In this document: positions 1 through 12,086 of the stretch, piece by piece | How the letters are laid out: every line of letters begins with the position of its first letter | Numbering within the stretch: the stretch's first letter is position 1 | Source of the DNA: Ornithodoros turicata | Lineage: Eukaryota > Arthropoda > Arachnida > Ixodida > Argasidae | Direction of reading: 5' to 3' | Length of the DNA stretch: 64,000 nt | Assembly (NCBI RefSeq): GCF_037126465.1 | Contig: NC_088210.1 | Location: forward strand, 27,367,511-27,431,510 | Position numbers and translations under genes: made by a program | The notes under the pieces: model-generated | The model's input: the letters and a program-made list of their open reading frames with translations, nothing else | What the model was told of the DNA's origin: nothing | The model's database searches: none

Positions 1-3000
1 ACGTGTCTGAATTCCCAGCTAAAGCCGCGCAATAATGCGGTGAGGGGGGGTCTTACTCGGCTCGCGCAAGATGAATGAAACAACAGGCAGTATGTCCTCG
101 AATCGCGTATAGTTCAGAAGTGTGACGGTGACCTTAGCGCCCTCCTCGACATTTTGTAGTTTCATTATGTATGTATTACCACGTTAGTCATTTTGTACAG
201 TCACCATCCCAAACTCGCTGCGTTTTGTGAATATGCATGATTACTGCACGAAACGAAACTCTACAAAAGACTTCTTCTTCCTCTCTTTTTTTTTTTTTTT
301 TTTGTTGCCTTGTTGCTTCATGTACTTGCATTTTTCAATTACCTTTGTATTACTTTATTTTCTTTCTTCCGAGTTTACCTTGCCTTCACTTTTTTTTTCT
401 TCACGACATCCGATAAAGCTCTTTTTTTGCACTCAATAGATCAATACCATGCAAGGAACTTACATAAATATCACTTTATTACAGCAACGACACCTTTTTA
501 CAGAGCATGCTCTTTGAAACAGAAAGAAGATCGTTCCAATCTACATCGGAAGCGCGAAGTCGCAGGATCGCTCTGCTAGATTATTCTTTTTTCTTTTTCT
601 TTTTTTTTAACTATGATGTGGTTTCTTCCCTTCTATCCCCAACCTCTTTGGATTATTTCTTTGTCTGTTTTTCGCTTCTTCTTTGGTTTCACCGTTTTCT
701 TTTTTTTAACGGAAGCGGAACCACGTTACAGCGGACGTGACATCGCTTGGGATTGTTCTTCGTTGATAAATGACCCCGCGTTCGCTATAACCGGGATTTT
801 AATTCTTCGAATACGTGATTTACAGCGATTTGTTTTCAGTTTCCCCGCAAGGTAGTGCATCGTCCGTCAAACAAAATCGAAAAAAAAGGAAGTAGAAGAA
901 AAGGAACACACAGAGAACGGGATGACGTGTATAACGTTAACTGGTTACTTGTAACATTTGATCACATCCCTCGTGTACGTGGGTGTGCTATGAGTATTGT
1001 CATACAGCACAGGAAACAAAAGCCAAACATACGAGAAAGTAACGACAAGCGGTTGTTCTAATAAAATGACGTAGACAGGCAGAGAAGAACGATAAGGGAA
1101 CGGGGAACTGCAGTAAGGAAGGCGTGCTACTATGGCCCCACACAACGGTCGGATTAGAAAACTAATATCCGGGTGAGCATCGTTATATTTTTAAGGGATG
1201 TACGGGAAACACGACACAAGTTATAAGCAGTGAATTTTTCTTTTTACCAAAAAATTAATCACACACATAAATAAGAGCGCTTTCGTCAGAATTGAAGCCT
1301 ACATTATATCGGCCCCAGGTAGGAGCAGCAAAGCGTAATTAAGCGGCATCGATATTGTGGAGATAAATCATGCCAACGTTCCTGGCGCTCTTTCACATCC
1401 AGGTGACCAAGACACAGCTGAAGATGACTTATACGAAAGTAACAATAAGAGCTCATCTTTTGCCCTCCCTCCCTCCTCCTTTCCCTTCTTTTTTTATGTA
1501 GTAAACATATTCCCCATCTTTTGCGCTTTCCTTTCTTCCTGGTTTTGTTTTACGCGACATCTTCAGAGTCTTGCTCATGGTTATCCTGTTCGATACGTTC
1601 ATTGGTAGGCTCTCTGATCGTGTGGCGCGGTACGTATCGGTGACGAGTACGGGAACACACATGTCGTAGAAACGTACTTACGCTCCGAAAGGTTAATTTT
1701 CGTTATGTTTTGTTTGTTAGACACGTCCTTTATAAGCCAATATTTTAAATATATTTTCCTGATATTCTTTCACTGTGATTACTTTTGAGAAGCCATAAGT
1801 TGAGTTGAGTTGATAAGACAAGAAAAAAAAAATGGAGAAATAGGCACTCATTACGAGAGCCCGCTACCCCAGATCACTTAGGAAAACACAAATGGCTATC
1901 TCCAATGAAACCAGTGAGTGACAAAGACTCTCAGTCAGTCACTCACACACACACACACAAGCCATGTTTTCGTTTTCCTCATTTTTTCTTGCGCTTATAA
2001 GTGCCAGCTTTGCTGGGAGATAAGACAGGTATTCGAGATAGTGCTCACGGCAGTTTTGTACATAAATACTTTAAACTGCGCATTTCATAAAAGGTCTGGA
2101 TAGCACCGTAAAATGTTATACGCAGAAACACCTAACTTCTTTGTCTTTCATGCACGTAGCAAATTTCCTCATGCGTCGTCACTTCATGTACGTTGTTGTT
2201 ACATGCACGTGTTTTCAGGCCCAGGTAGGTTCGATGACATCAAGAACGCACAAATGCAACACAAATACTATACAGATACGTATATATAGGCGCAAAAATG
2301 CAAATAAAAAAACGCTATATAGAAAGCACACTCTCCCGCAAGATGTTGAAATCAGTACCGGAATGAAGCGAAGCACGGTACCTTTTAGAATATCATCCAC
2401 ATCCTACACACATGAAAACTTTAAAAAACTTCTTCTCTGCAACCAGATGAGGTATACTCCGGTAGAGTGGGAAAAGTCAGGTCCAGTAGTAGAGCAGACA
2501 ATTGAAAAACGGCAATGAAACTTCCTAAAATCTATTACAAGCTTTCGCGTGGTGGACCACGCTTCATCAGGTACAGAATGAAAAGGTGAACTCTGCGAGT
2601 GAATTCTCTGCAACTTAAAAAGCGAAGTCATTTGCGAATAGTCCCTATATTTCCTCGTGTTTCCCACACTTGATTAGATTCCTGGCGAAACATTTCCAAC
2701 GAGTGAGAACAGCTGTAAAAAAAAAAAAAAAGAAAGTGTAACGTCCCGCGTTCGTGAACACGATAACCACTAGCTGCCGCTAGCATTCTTCGCGCCAATA
2801 TGTCCAGCGTCAAATTACACATCGGCGGTAGTTTCGCTTCCTCAGAAAACCCAAGATAAGCGAGGAGGCTCGCGAGAGAGAGAGAGAGACCGTGGTCGCA
2901 CGCAATATAGGTTGTCCATTCCCTGAACCCATTTCCTGTGTGTGTGGGTCTGCTTTGAAAGGAAATGCATTCATTAATGGCGGGCACATTTCTAGAGAAG

Positions 3001-3400
3001 GGTTGTCCCCCCCCCCCCATCCCCCTATACCTCCCGAGATGAGTCTTCAGTGGGGGAGACTCGATTCTGTGACGGATCAATCACCCTTGGCTGACTCATG
3101 GATGTCTATTGGGCGACTGATATTATGTCGTCTATCCCGTCCCGACTTCTTATTGGCTTTCTCAGTTAGATGAATAGCAGATCGACCTCTGCTCGTGTCA
3201 CTTTCATTTAAGCTCCATGAGTTGCTGACGGGGCTGATCGTTTTAGTAGTTTTGATGTACTGGCTCTGGGATGTCCCGCTTTTGCGAAGATGAGACGGCA
3301 GAAGGTTAGGAGGATCAACGTATAATTAGAACCAATTGGTAACGTTGTGGTCTGGAGCATATAACATTTCCAGCGAAGACAAACAAATGAACGACCTGAC
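1..3400. other. Flank without recognised gene
   Basis: I see no gene here. The plus strand is rich in long T runs (about 287-303, 590-608, 698-708), which create spurious open frames. Small simple repeats are present: a CA run at 1943-1959, a GA run at 2873-2888 and a C run at 3007-3018. No splice-bounded exon or conserved protein motif stands out on either strand. Confidence 0.5.
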
Positions 3401-3505
3401 CATAACCTATAACGGGAGGCGTACGCCTTTTTGTACCACTTGCAGTACATAATTACAATGAAATGTAATGTAATGCACTGTAGTTACGGCCGTTCGTTCC
3501 GTCTA

Positions 3506-3720
3506 CACTCTTAAAAACAGAACTTCGCCACATAGCATGCTCTTAGCCAGTCACCATTCTGAGTGACACCGTTCTGCCCCCTGATTGGTTAAAAGCGGGA
3601 GGCGTACGCCTTGTTTGGAACACTTATACAGTTCCGAAAAAAGGCGTACGCCCCGCGCTTTCCAAAAATCGGGTGTGATAAATGTATCATTCTGTACATT
3701 ACACCTCTCCATATAGCATC
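3506..3720. mobile_element. Family A palindromic MITE, diverged copy
   Basis: The left end reads CACTCTTAAAAACAG followed by a diverged form of the family arm (CTTCGCCACATAGCATGCTC). Two GGCGTACGCC cores, near 3600 and 3645, flank the short unpaired centre. The right arm is badly decayed and its end is uncertain. A further fragment with the same core lies just upstream at about 3405-3440. The family is non-coding; open frames across it come from the palindrome. Confidence 0.8.
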
Positions 3721-3761
3721 TGCATTACTTGTGATTGCATTTTATTACCTCCTAGTCAGTA

Positions 3762-3850
3762 CACTCTTAAAACATAACTTCACCACATAGCACGGCGTAG
3801 GCAAACCGTTGTGTACTTTGTACTTCGGTGGGCAATTGCCCACTGCAGAC
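3762..3850. mobile_element. Family A MITE, left arm only
   Basis: CACTCTTAAAACATAACTTC starts a second partial copy just after the first. It follows the ACCACATAGCACGG variant also seen at about 24956, then diverges after about 85 bp. No right arm is visible. Confidence 0.65.
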
Positions 3851-3968
3851 GTTTTTGACAGAGAACCATTTTGACCATTTCCTTCGTTTATAGGGTACAA
3901 GGCTGCCGTAAAGACAGGGACAACGTGCACGGTACAGAGAAAATCTCGGCAAGTACCTTTTCTTCTTC

Positions 3969-3969
<1 letters not shown>

Positions 3970-3999
<30 letters not shown>
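3970..3999 (+). repeat. CT microsatellite
   Basis: A run of about 15 CT units. It is followed at 4063-4083 by a CTC/CTT-rich stretch. It creates Ser/Leu-rich and Arg/Glu-rich false reading frames. Confidence 0.95.
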
Positions 4000-4003
<4 letters not shown>

Positions 4004-4107
4004 GCACTATGATGGTGAAGGAAAGAGGGAAACCAACGCCACTTAGACACAGAAAGCCTCCTCTCCTCCTCCTCCTCCTCCTCTCACTCCTTCGCTACGT
4101 GGACATA

Positions 4108-4270
4108 CAGAGTATAGCCATGTCGTCTGCTTCAACCAGTCCTCGCAGACGATTTCAAAAACATGCTTTCTGTGGCTAACAGAGGTTCGTTTCCGTAGCT
4201 ACGGCCGCCGAAAGCACGACTATGATTGGCCAACTCTTAATGACTACGTCACGTCGTTTAAGGCACTACG
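4108..4270 (+). repeat. Dispersed repeat, copy 1 of 2
   Basis: This stretch matches 7625-7800 in the same orientation. Shared blocks are TCGTCTGCTTCA, GCAGACGATTTCAAA, GGCTAACA and CTACGGCCGCCGAAAGC, followed by a similar GATT-rich end. The two copies lie about 3.5 kb apart. It is unclassified, with no terminal inverted repeats and no coding potential. Confidence 0.7.
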
Positions 4271-4495
4271 CTTTCTTCATCTAGGTGGCGTTCGTGAAAC
4301 CACATATCAGGTAGATATTCGTTTTCGCCACACGCTTCACCTCTTGAGATAATGACGTCATCTTGCTTTTCTTTTAATTTTTTTTTTGTCTACTTATCAG
4401 TACTATGGAAAGTGGACGATAACACGTGCAAACCCATAACAAAGTGCTAGTGGGGATTTGCAAACAAAAACGCTATACATAAATCCACTCGCAGC

Positions 4496-4670
4496 AGCAA
4501 TAATAGAGATATAATCATTGCTCAGTAGTAGATAGTCAATAACAGATAATGCCATATTATCATATAGCAATCAATAATCAGCAGCAATAGTAGAGATATG
4601 ATCATTAGTCAATAGCAGATAGTGCCAGATTATCATCTAGCAATCAATACTCAATAACCGATATAATCAT
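4496..4670 (+). repeat. Two-unit AT-rich tandem repeat, about 87-bp period
   Basis: GCAATAATAGAGATATAATC at about 4496 recurs as GCAATAGTAGAGATATGATC at about 4583. The following CAGATA-TGCCA-ATTATCAT-TAGCAATCAATA block is also duplicated. Units are diverged by point changes and small indels, so the duplication is not recent. Confidence 0.75.
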
Positions 4671-7624
4671 TAACAACCAACAAACAAACAAAAGAAAAGA
4701 AGTCATAATGACTACCACGGCTTATATCACGGTTACAAACCCAGCAACAACATAGTGCTAGTACGTGCCGAAAGCCAGTAGATGAAGCCACTATCGTAAC
4801 AAAGGACGTGAACTGGAGACGAGGTTAACTTGCTCCACAATGGGGCAGTACGGGGACATGAGTTCGACGTCACAAAGCGACAGTGTGCGCTGCTTGACGC
4901 TCATCTGGATTCGGTGCACGAGGTGACGGACGGCGCCGTAGCTTCACGCCACGTAACTCACATGACGGCTCGTCTTGTGCGAGGTACTCTGCCCCCTTCA
5001 TATAGGTAATGGCCGTGTCCTTCGCAAAACAAACACGGCGAGGCGACGGCCTTCGACTTCCGTCGCGTCACCTGCTCAGAATGAGTGATTTCTGATGGCA
5101 GCCCCAGTTTCGCCCGTCTTTGTCGGACGGGTTCGATTAAATGCTATGCTAACGTGGGAGTCGGTCCGTGTTGTCAGGCGGATACGGGGTCCAGGCTGGG
5201 AAACACTGTACCGGTTGAAATACCGCTTAAACAGACAATCTGCAGCAGTGGACTGATCTTGAGATTAGAGATGTATTTCACTTTAAGTGACCTATATCAC
5301 GCAGAAAAATAACCGTTCGAGAAAGAACTTTTTAAAGTTCTTCTGCTTGTCCGTATTTTTCACCTTTAGAAGTTTCCTCAAAAGTAGAACGCCAGGAGAT
5401 CCTTAGCCATTCTTTCGTTCTCGAAGATAGGAAAGGTTCAGAGAAAGGTTCTTGCACTGTGAAGAACTCTCAAAGGACCTCTATTTTTCTGTATGTATAT
5501 ATACATGTCACATGCAAAGCAGAGCGCCGTGCTTTTTTAGATACGCAAGGAAAACCAGTCGCATGATCAACATTTGGTTTCGGTTTCTTGATGACGTAAG
5601 CATGAGCTCCTGCTCTTTGCGCATGTCACAGTGGTGTACGATGCGATATTAGTGATTGGGGACTCTTCCGATATAAGATAAAACATAGTCAGAAGCTTCT
5701 GTCCGACATCGGTGCCTTCATGGCTTGGCAAGACAGAAACCGGAAGTTACTTTCGGGGATGTCACTGGCAGCTAGAATTCTGGCTATATAATTCAATTAG
5801 AAATACCTAGCCGCGAATTTTATTGAAATATTTTGCACGGTGACGTCGAGCGTCTCCCTCTCTCTGTGTGAGGGAAAACATCGCATAGTAGTCCCGTTTG
5901 AGTGTCGTAAAAACGCGGAAACAGCTGCGATAGCTGTGCTGTTTGCACGCAGCACTTTAAAGGTGCATGTGTACCTCTGGCAGTGCGGGAACAATGGCAC
6001 GGATAACGTGCTGCAGTTTCGTCTGTTGTGCCCGTTGAAAACCGCGACACACACGCGCACAAGAGAAGTGCCACCGAGGTTTTTCCAAATCACATAACCG
6101 GCACAGCACCAAACATTGGCGTGAAGGGAGAAAACTCAATACTCGCACAGAGCCCCGGACGGGACTCCGTTCGAATTCCGACAGCGAAGAATCGGAATGC
6201 AACACAGTCGGGAATCAACACTTGTAAATCGAGCTCATCTATTCTCGCTTTTCGAAACAATTTTTTTTTTTTTTTTCTCTCGGCATCTCGGAGAAAAGTC
6301 ATCATGAAAAGAGAGAGGGAGCAACCCCGTCGGAATACCAAGAAGCTACCGTAATAGAAATTCACCCGATTTGGCACCCTTGTCGCCGCTTATCGCCGCT
6401 TTTTTTTTCTCTCCTATATACACCGACAGAAGGAAGAATCGATAGACGGTGGAGGAGGCAGATGCATAAGTGACGGTATATAGCAGGAGGTATCTGACGC
6501 GGAGTGACCGTTGGCGCGATGCGCATCTTCGAGAGCATCTGCGCCGTGGGGAGATCAGAGATAAACCCCTTTTAAGCCGACTTGTCACCATTCTCATCTG
6601 TCACGGAGCAGCGTTCCCAGGATTCTATCAGCCGTTCGTTCTATTTTCTTTTTTATTTATTTATTTATTTATTTACTGATTTTAAGAGTGCTCGATGCTC
6701 TGCGGCGATCTATTCGATCCAGGGTCGTAAGTAGGATCGCTGAAATGTATATGTTTACGTGGAAACCTGGTCTCGAAGCGTTATTGACACGGGGTTCGAT
6801 CATATACTGTGTGGGGGGGCTAAGAGAGCTTCCGTGTCTCTGGGCCTTTTGCGGTGGCCTTTCTGACGGTGCTTACCTGTAGCAAGCACGTCGTTAATAT
6901 GCGGAGGTACGAGTGGTCCTCTTTGTTCCTCTTTCGGACGTTTGTAATACCGTTAGTTAGCTGCCTCGTATGGCTTTTAATGCTTTTCTCGTCAACGTGC
7001 TTTTAGATATTTGGCATTAAGAAACATACATAGATTTCAAATATTTCTTAAAATTTCTTTCTAAAATTCTTCCTGTGATTTCTTTAAAGTGATAGCTTTA
7101 CATGGTCCAGACGACGTCGACAGTCGTGAAGATCAGCGCGCCACACTTGTGGATACCCAGGAGGAAGAAGGAACGGGTTATAATGGCACTAATGGCACGA
7201 AGCACTGTGATAATACCTTGATGGTGATAGTGATGTGCTGTAAAACTATCCGTATCTAAACGCGTTTGGTAGCATGCCCCAAGAGGGAAGACTCTTTTTT
7301 TTCTTCTTCTTCTTCTCTTTGCCTCAGGTCATCCTACTTGTGGTTCCTCTTTGCCGTATTAAGCCAGGAACGAATATTATTGTATTACTTTCACAACAAT
7401 TACTTAAGCGTCCGTCCTAAATTGAGCGTCAGTTTTGCGTTCATTTGCCTTCACGACCGAACAGTGTTAAAGCTCCAGCATTGAATTCGTCTTCAATGAC
7501 GTAAGGGAGATTCCACTGGCTGCAGTATGGGACAGGGTAATTAGCGACGAACTCAATGTAGAGAAGAGGATCGCGCGGCGAACTTTTGCGCAACGCCCCC
7601 TATCGATAGAGATGGAGTCGCGAT
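4671..7624. other. No recognised gene
   Basis: Single-copy-looking DNA with no exon I can support. It contains a T run at about 6260-6276 and a TTTA run at about 6651-6675. Several overlapping open frames of 80-110 codons at 5800-6380 lie on both strands at once, which argues against any of them being coding. Confidence 0.45.
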
Positions 7625-7800
7625 ATCGTCTGCTTCAGAAAGTGGACGCAGACGATTTCAAACACCGACTTTTCTTTTTTTTTTTTTTCGGGCTATACCA
7701 GTGGATTGCCTTGCGGCTAACAATGGCTTGTCTTTTTGGCTACGGCCGCCGAAAGCGCGTCGTGATTCGCGGACTCTGAATGAGTACCTCACGTACGTCA
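7625..7800 (+). repeat. Dispersed repeat, copy 2 of 2
   Basis: Partner of 4108-4270. This copy carries an extra T run at about 7673-7688 between the GACGATTTCAAA block and the GGCTAACA block, consistent with expansion or insertion of a poly-T tract. Confidence 0.7.
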
Positions 7801-9265
7801 CGCAAACCGTGATTTAAAAAAAAAATATTGTTGTTGTTGTTTGTTTGTTTACCTGCGTGGAGTTGGCTGATTACGCCATACAGAGAAGGATAAACGTGGA
7901 GATGACAGCCTGTCTCGAAGATGTCACGTCCAAACAGCTCGCTGCACACCTCAACTATTCATATTTCGTCACTGGTTACCCTCCCCCACACTGCAGCCAA
8001 TCAAATCTCTCTTAGGCCCCTGAAGACGAAATCCCTCCTGGGAACGTTAACTGGGTGTAGTACGCGCACACCGCACGCTGAGGACGTCGAATGAATCGAG
8101 GGACCTCTTAGCATAAAAAGGAGGAAAAGAAGAACAGAAAAGCGCAAGAGAGTTAAAAACGGTTAGCTGGAAATTTTTTAAAGCAATTTTTGCTTCGAGC
8201 ATTTCATAGACGTGGTTCACTCTGCTTTTAGTGCTGCACTATAGGGCCAGTCAGGGGGTACTGCTTTTTTTTATCGGTCACCTTCTTTATTTTTTCTTGG
8301 CTGTTTGAAGAAGGTTCACGAAAGAGCCACAGTGGTAGCAGCTGGTGCAAATGGCGTCCGCATTATCCGAACGTAAAAACTGCGCCGCGGCTTTTCTTCG
8401 GAAACGTGACTTGAAAGGCAGTGGCCAGAGCGGCGAGATTGAAGGGCGAGAATGGCTTGGGAAACAACTCCCGTCCTATTTTTCCCAAACTTTAAACCAT
8501 TTTTAAGCGAGTTTACGAAACAGCATCACCTCAACCTGTCCAGCGTCTGGGAGGTTCTTCGCAACGCTATTGGTCAACACAGTTCAGCTACCTAAGCCAG
8601 AAAGTGTAGTTCGGGCAAATTCAAAGCTAGTGATGGGGAGGAAGGGGTTAAAATGGCAGCATGCTTCGTAAGAAGAAATCTTTCATTGCGCTAGGTGTCG
8701 TGTCGAACTATGGTATTGTGCGAATGTTTCCACTAACGATTGTCCGACGAAACAGATCATTGATGGCGCGTCCATTTGTCTAGGATCCAGAGCCAATCTT
8801 GTCTAGTCAAGTCTTGTCTTGTCTAGCGTTCATTTGTCTAGAATTCAAAGCCAGTCGTTAACCAACATTAGAGTACATCACTTTATTCTTGGTACGGATA
8901 CCCCGTTTCAGTGTAGTGCAGGACGGTGTGTCTGTCGTCCTGTCTTTGTTGTCCTATGCACTCAGGTGTTTTTGTCGCTTCTTTGTACTTCCTTACTTAC
9001 AATACTCTATGTATGTACCGAGGGATATGTTTATTCAAAAAAGAAATGGAGGAGAGGGTAGTCAGGCGTAGGCGTATGTACTGGGAGAAGGATATATTTA
9101 TTAGAACAAAGGGGGGGAGGGAAAGGAGAGGAAAGGTCAGCCACACGGCAAGTCTGCTTGCTATTCCGCAAAAAAAGAAGAAAAAAACGAAAGAAAATTA
9201 AATAAAAGTAAAATGAAAAGAAAAGAATCAGGAAAATAAAGGCTAAACTAACAAAAGGTGAAAGA
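7801..9265. other. No recognised gene
   Basis: No coding exon seen. At 8787-8845 short variants of TTGTCTAG recur four to five times (a local imperfect tandem repeat). Purine-rich runs at about 9105-9260 precede the SINE. Confidence 0.45.
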
Positions 9266-9500
9266 TTTGGAGGTGACACGGGTTCGAATCCTGTCACCGG
9301 CTGTGCCGTCTCAGGTTTTCCCTGGATTTTCCGAAGACTTTCCAGACGAATGTCGGCACAGTTCCCCCTGAAGCCGCCCCAGGACGCATACTAACCCCCC
9401 TGTCCCGCACTCCTTCCTGCTGTCCTCTCTCCATCTGTCCACGTCTGTACGCCGCTCATAGCCAGAGTTGCTTCGCAGCGCTAACACGGAATTTAAAAAA
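9266..9500 (+). mobile_element. 5'-truncated tRNA-derived SINE, type 1
   Basis: The B-box-like block GGGTTCGAATCCTG with a following CACCGGCTGTGCCGTC segment is typical of a tRNA-derived SINE. It is followed by a body with GTTTTCCC, GTCGGCACAGTTCCC and a tail ending CGCTAACACGGAATT and an A-rich run at 9493-9505. The A-box half of the tRNA head is missing, so the copy is truncated and unlikely to be transcribed. The tail differs from the SINEs at 18824, 24710 and 59592, so it is a separate subfamily. It is not a tRNA gene. Confidence 0.8.
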
Positions 9501-9612
9501 AAGAAAGAGGAGGGTAATGCGTATGAACCAGAATATGTATGTATGTATGTAGCCGACATATCTATCGAGTGATAACATTGCGTTTTACTCATCTAGCTAC
9601 TTCTTCAATTAA

Positions 9613-10010
9613 TTACCAGCGCGGCGACGGACAAACTACGGCCCAATCCGGAGTGTAACACGGAGCAAGATGTTCGGTGACCAGCTTGGCGTGCGTCCCC
9701 TGACCATTTGGCGCACCCCGCAAATAGTAACCCTGCGGTGAGGTGGTATCGCGTAGGTGTAAGCACCGTTGCGCATCTCGAAATGGAGGCCCGCATCGGT
9801 GGGGAGGCATGGGGGGCGGAGTCGGTGGGCGATGGCACGCACGTTCGTTCGCCCGCCGTTGTCTAATGGATGACCCAGCGTGACCAGCAACAAGGTGCCT
9901 TGTTTGTCCCCGAGAAAATGAGGCTTTCGCGTGAAGCCCTGTCCCTCTGAAGCTGGTCCGCAAGCCATGTCAGCCCCGCTTTCAAGCGTACGCCTCTGTG
10001 TGTTCATGTG
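9613..10010 (-). pseudogene. Unrecognised decayed coding-like island
   Basis: A GC-rich island, unlike its AT-rich surroundings, that stays open on the minus strand for about 130 codons. I do not recognise the product. The text up to about 9745 (reading MACGPASEGQGFTRKP, then NGAYTYAIPP) and the text after it (LRGAPNGQGTHAKLVTEHL, ending CPSPRW and a stop near 9613) look protein-like in two different frames. This suggests one frameshift near 9740-9750. It could be a relic of a transposon or virus-like gene, or a host exon. No splice sites, start or partner exons were settled. Function unknown. Confidence 0.3.
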
Positions 10011-10030
10011 TGTTCTGTCAGGTTTCAACG

Positions 10031-10679
10031 GCCGCGCGACATCACTTAGCAGTTAGTTTCTCACCCGTCATGTGGCATCGTTGGAGTTTTATTTTTGTGC
10101 TTCACCGTGTGATGATGAGTTAAAAGAGAGATTGTGATACTCTGATACACATGCTTGATTACATCATGTACTGCATGTCGGAGTATAGACGACCTGAGCC
10201 CCTACCTCAATGATTACGTAACGCCGCCGCGCAAAGCATGCTAATGGGCACTGTCAGCCTCATCAGCCTATCAGCCGACGCGTTTTTCTCGCTTCTTGCC
10301 CACCACAGCAAAATATAACCTCGAACCGGTCTTCTAGTGACGTCACATGTTCGTAAACTCAGGGTCGTCTATTCACGAAAAAAAGAATGAGTTTTCTACG
10401 TGTCGTACTTGGCGAGTATAAACCCTCGAATGCACGCGTGCGTCAGGCTCTGACGTCAGAGGAGCGAGCCATCCTCAATGGTAGTCGGAGTCACGTGACC
10501 TTCCTCGCGTTGTATCACTGGCGGTGACGCCTGACCGACGAGACACCACGTGGCTCTCGGTTCAGACTCCGAGCGATTCATGAATCTCCTTCGAAGAGTA
10601 CTTTGCCGCAATAGTACTCTCATAGCGGCAAAGCACGCTTTACAGTCGCGTTCCGTATAGGGTCCCCGAGTGCTGCATA
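10031..10679. other. No recognised gene
   Basis: Nothing recognisable between the GC-rich island and the first complete family A MITE. No repeat partner was found elsewhere in the window. Confidence 0.45.
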
Positions 10680-10928
10680 CACTCTTAAAAACGAACTTCA
10701 CCGCATAGCACGCTCCTAGCCAACCATCATATCGAATGATATCGTTATCTGCCCTGATTTGTTGAAAACGAGAAGCGTAGGTCTTTTTTGTGACACTTAT
10801 GCTGTTCATAATTGTCACAGAAAAGGCGTACGCCACCGGTTTTCAACAAATCAGGGCAGATAACGATATCATTCGATATGATGGTTGGCTAGGAGCGTGC
10901 TATGCGGTGAAACTCATTTTTAAGAGTG
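10680..10928. mobile_element. Family A palindromic MITE, full copy
   Basis: A 249-bp element with nearly complete inverted symmetry. It opens CACTCTTAAAAACGAACTTC and closes with the complement ending TTTTTAAGAGTG. Both ends are flanked by TA, the target duplication of Tc1/mariner-type transposons. Arms run through TAGCACGCTCCTAGCCAACC, GATATCGTTATCTGCCCTGA and TTGTTGAAAAC to the AGGCGTACGCC core. Only about 30 bp in the middle is unpaired. It has no coding capacity; movement would need a transposase encoded elsewhere. Confidence 0.95.
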
Positions 10929-10930
10929 TA

Positions 10931-11325
10931 TGAGCGTAAAATTTTATGCCGCAGAATTTTAGCTGAAGACTTTAGAAATCCCAATTTTAACATGGAGTAG
11001 ATAACTTGACTCTATTAACAACAGAAGAAAAAAAAGAAAAGAAAAAGGATATTGGCAAGGCTGTGTGCAAAGAATCCACTGCAGCGAATACATAATACCT
11101 AGAGAGGTATAAGGGGGCAGACCCGGCTGCAAAGAATTCACAAATTGACAGAGAGGAGACCCATTGCAAAGGAATCAAGAGATCAAATGTGACAAATTAG
11201 TGTTTTCGTTTCCTCCACGTCAAAAGCTCAATAACACTGGAAGGGTACAAGAACTATTGGAGTAGCTATTTTTTACTGGGACTATTACCGAAGGGGCAGC
11301 ATTGCTGTGTTATTTTCGTGTGTTA
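10931..11325. other. No recognised gene
   Basis: A short spacer between a MITE and a retrotransposon tail. It includes a purine/pyrimidine run at 11022-11047. Nothing else seen. Confidence 0.45.
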
Positions 11326-11740
11326 TTTCGTCCTCATCGACTGCTCTCTGTACAGTTCGGAGAGAGCAACACTCCAGTCCCAACTGACCCGTATAAACAA
11401 AAAGGCGCTCAGCCTTGCAGCAATCTTGGGTCCTTGTTCTAACCCTGTGCAGCACCGTCAATGCCTGCACTCATTCTATTTCTTCATGACGTCTACCAGC
11501 CTGCTTGAATGCGGAGATGTGATCTTTACATCATCCTTACATCTCCGGTGGCCGACCGTATGAACTACTACCCCCATCTGTTAGACGCACTCGCTTGTGT
11601 GATATCTCATTTGCGTGTGTCATGTGTGTGCGCGTTGTATATGCCTCATCTTTTTCATCGTCATCCCACTCATATATTATCCCACATGCACTGAGGTATG
11701 GTACCGCAATTGTTGCGGCGAATCACCTCATCCCATCGTC
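11326..11740 (+). mobile_element. Non-LTR retrotransposon 3' end, 5'-truncated
   Basis: The plus frame from 11326 reads LQSQLTRINKKALSLAAILG followed by PCSNPVQHRQCLHSF. This is the same sequence type as the end of the RNase H-bearing fragment at 21455-22200, which has LQRVDQRQFDLATILGPWSD. It is the C-terminal end of a non-LTR retrotransposon polyprotein. The frame stops near 11561 and is followed by a 3' untranslated tail (CATCCCACTCATATATT) ending in a TAG-repeat at 11747. The copy is dead by 5' truncation, the usual outcome of target-primed reverse transcription. Confidence 0.7.
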
Positions 11741-11746
11741 ATTCAT

Positions 11747-11793
11747 GTAGTAGTAGTAGTGGTAGTAGTAGTAGTAGTAGTTGTAGTTAGTAG
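11747..11793 (+). repeat. TAG trinucleotide microsatellite
   Basis: About 14 imperfect TAG/GTAG units directly after the retrotransposon 3' tail. It may be the element's own simple-repeat tail. A short TAG run reappears at about 12017-12030 at the broken end of the next MITE. Confidence 0.85.
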
Positions 11794-11871
11794 CCGTAGA
11801 AACAAACCTGCACGGAACTCAAACCACGAGCGGAAACGAGTTTCACATGACTTATCTTCAGAAATTAGCTA

Positions 11872-12016
11872 CACTCTTAAAAATCAACTTCACCGCATAG
11901 CACGCTCCTGGCCAACCATCATCTCAAATGATATCGTTATCTTCCCTTGTTCGTTGAAAACGGGAGGCGTACGCCTTTTTGTGTGGCTCTTATGTTTTTC
12001 ATAATTGTCACAAAAA
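11872..12016. mobile_element. Family A MITE, left half
   Basis: Begins CACTCTTAAAAATCAACTTC after TA, runs through the GGCGTACGCC core and the central loop, and stops at the CACAAAAAAG of the second arm. A TAGTAGTAG run replaces the expected right arm, so the right half is lost. Confidence 0.9.
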
Positions 12017-12086
12017 AGTAGTAGTAGTAAGTAATGTGTAATCACAACACATATTCACGTCGGCTACCGTGGCCCATGTAGTCCTA

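Noticed and set aside
2628..3080. 150-codon minus-strand open frame as a gene
   Set aside because: Contains residue runs translated from poly-T/A and GA repeats and shows no conserved pattern.
10680..10928. CRISPR-like or regulatory palindrome array
   Set aside because: Copies are dispersed, TA-flanked and of MITE structure; there are no regular direct repeats with spacers.
11615..12004. 129-codon plus frame as a gene
   Set aside because: A Val run comes from the TAG microsatellite and the remainder is retrotransposon tail and MITE.
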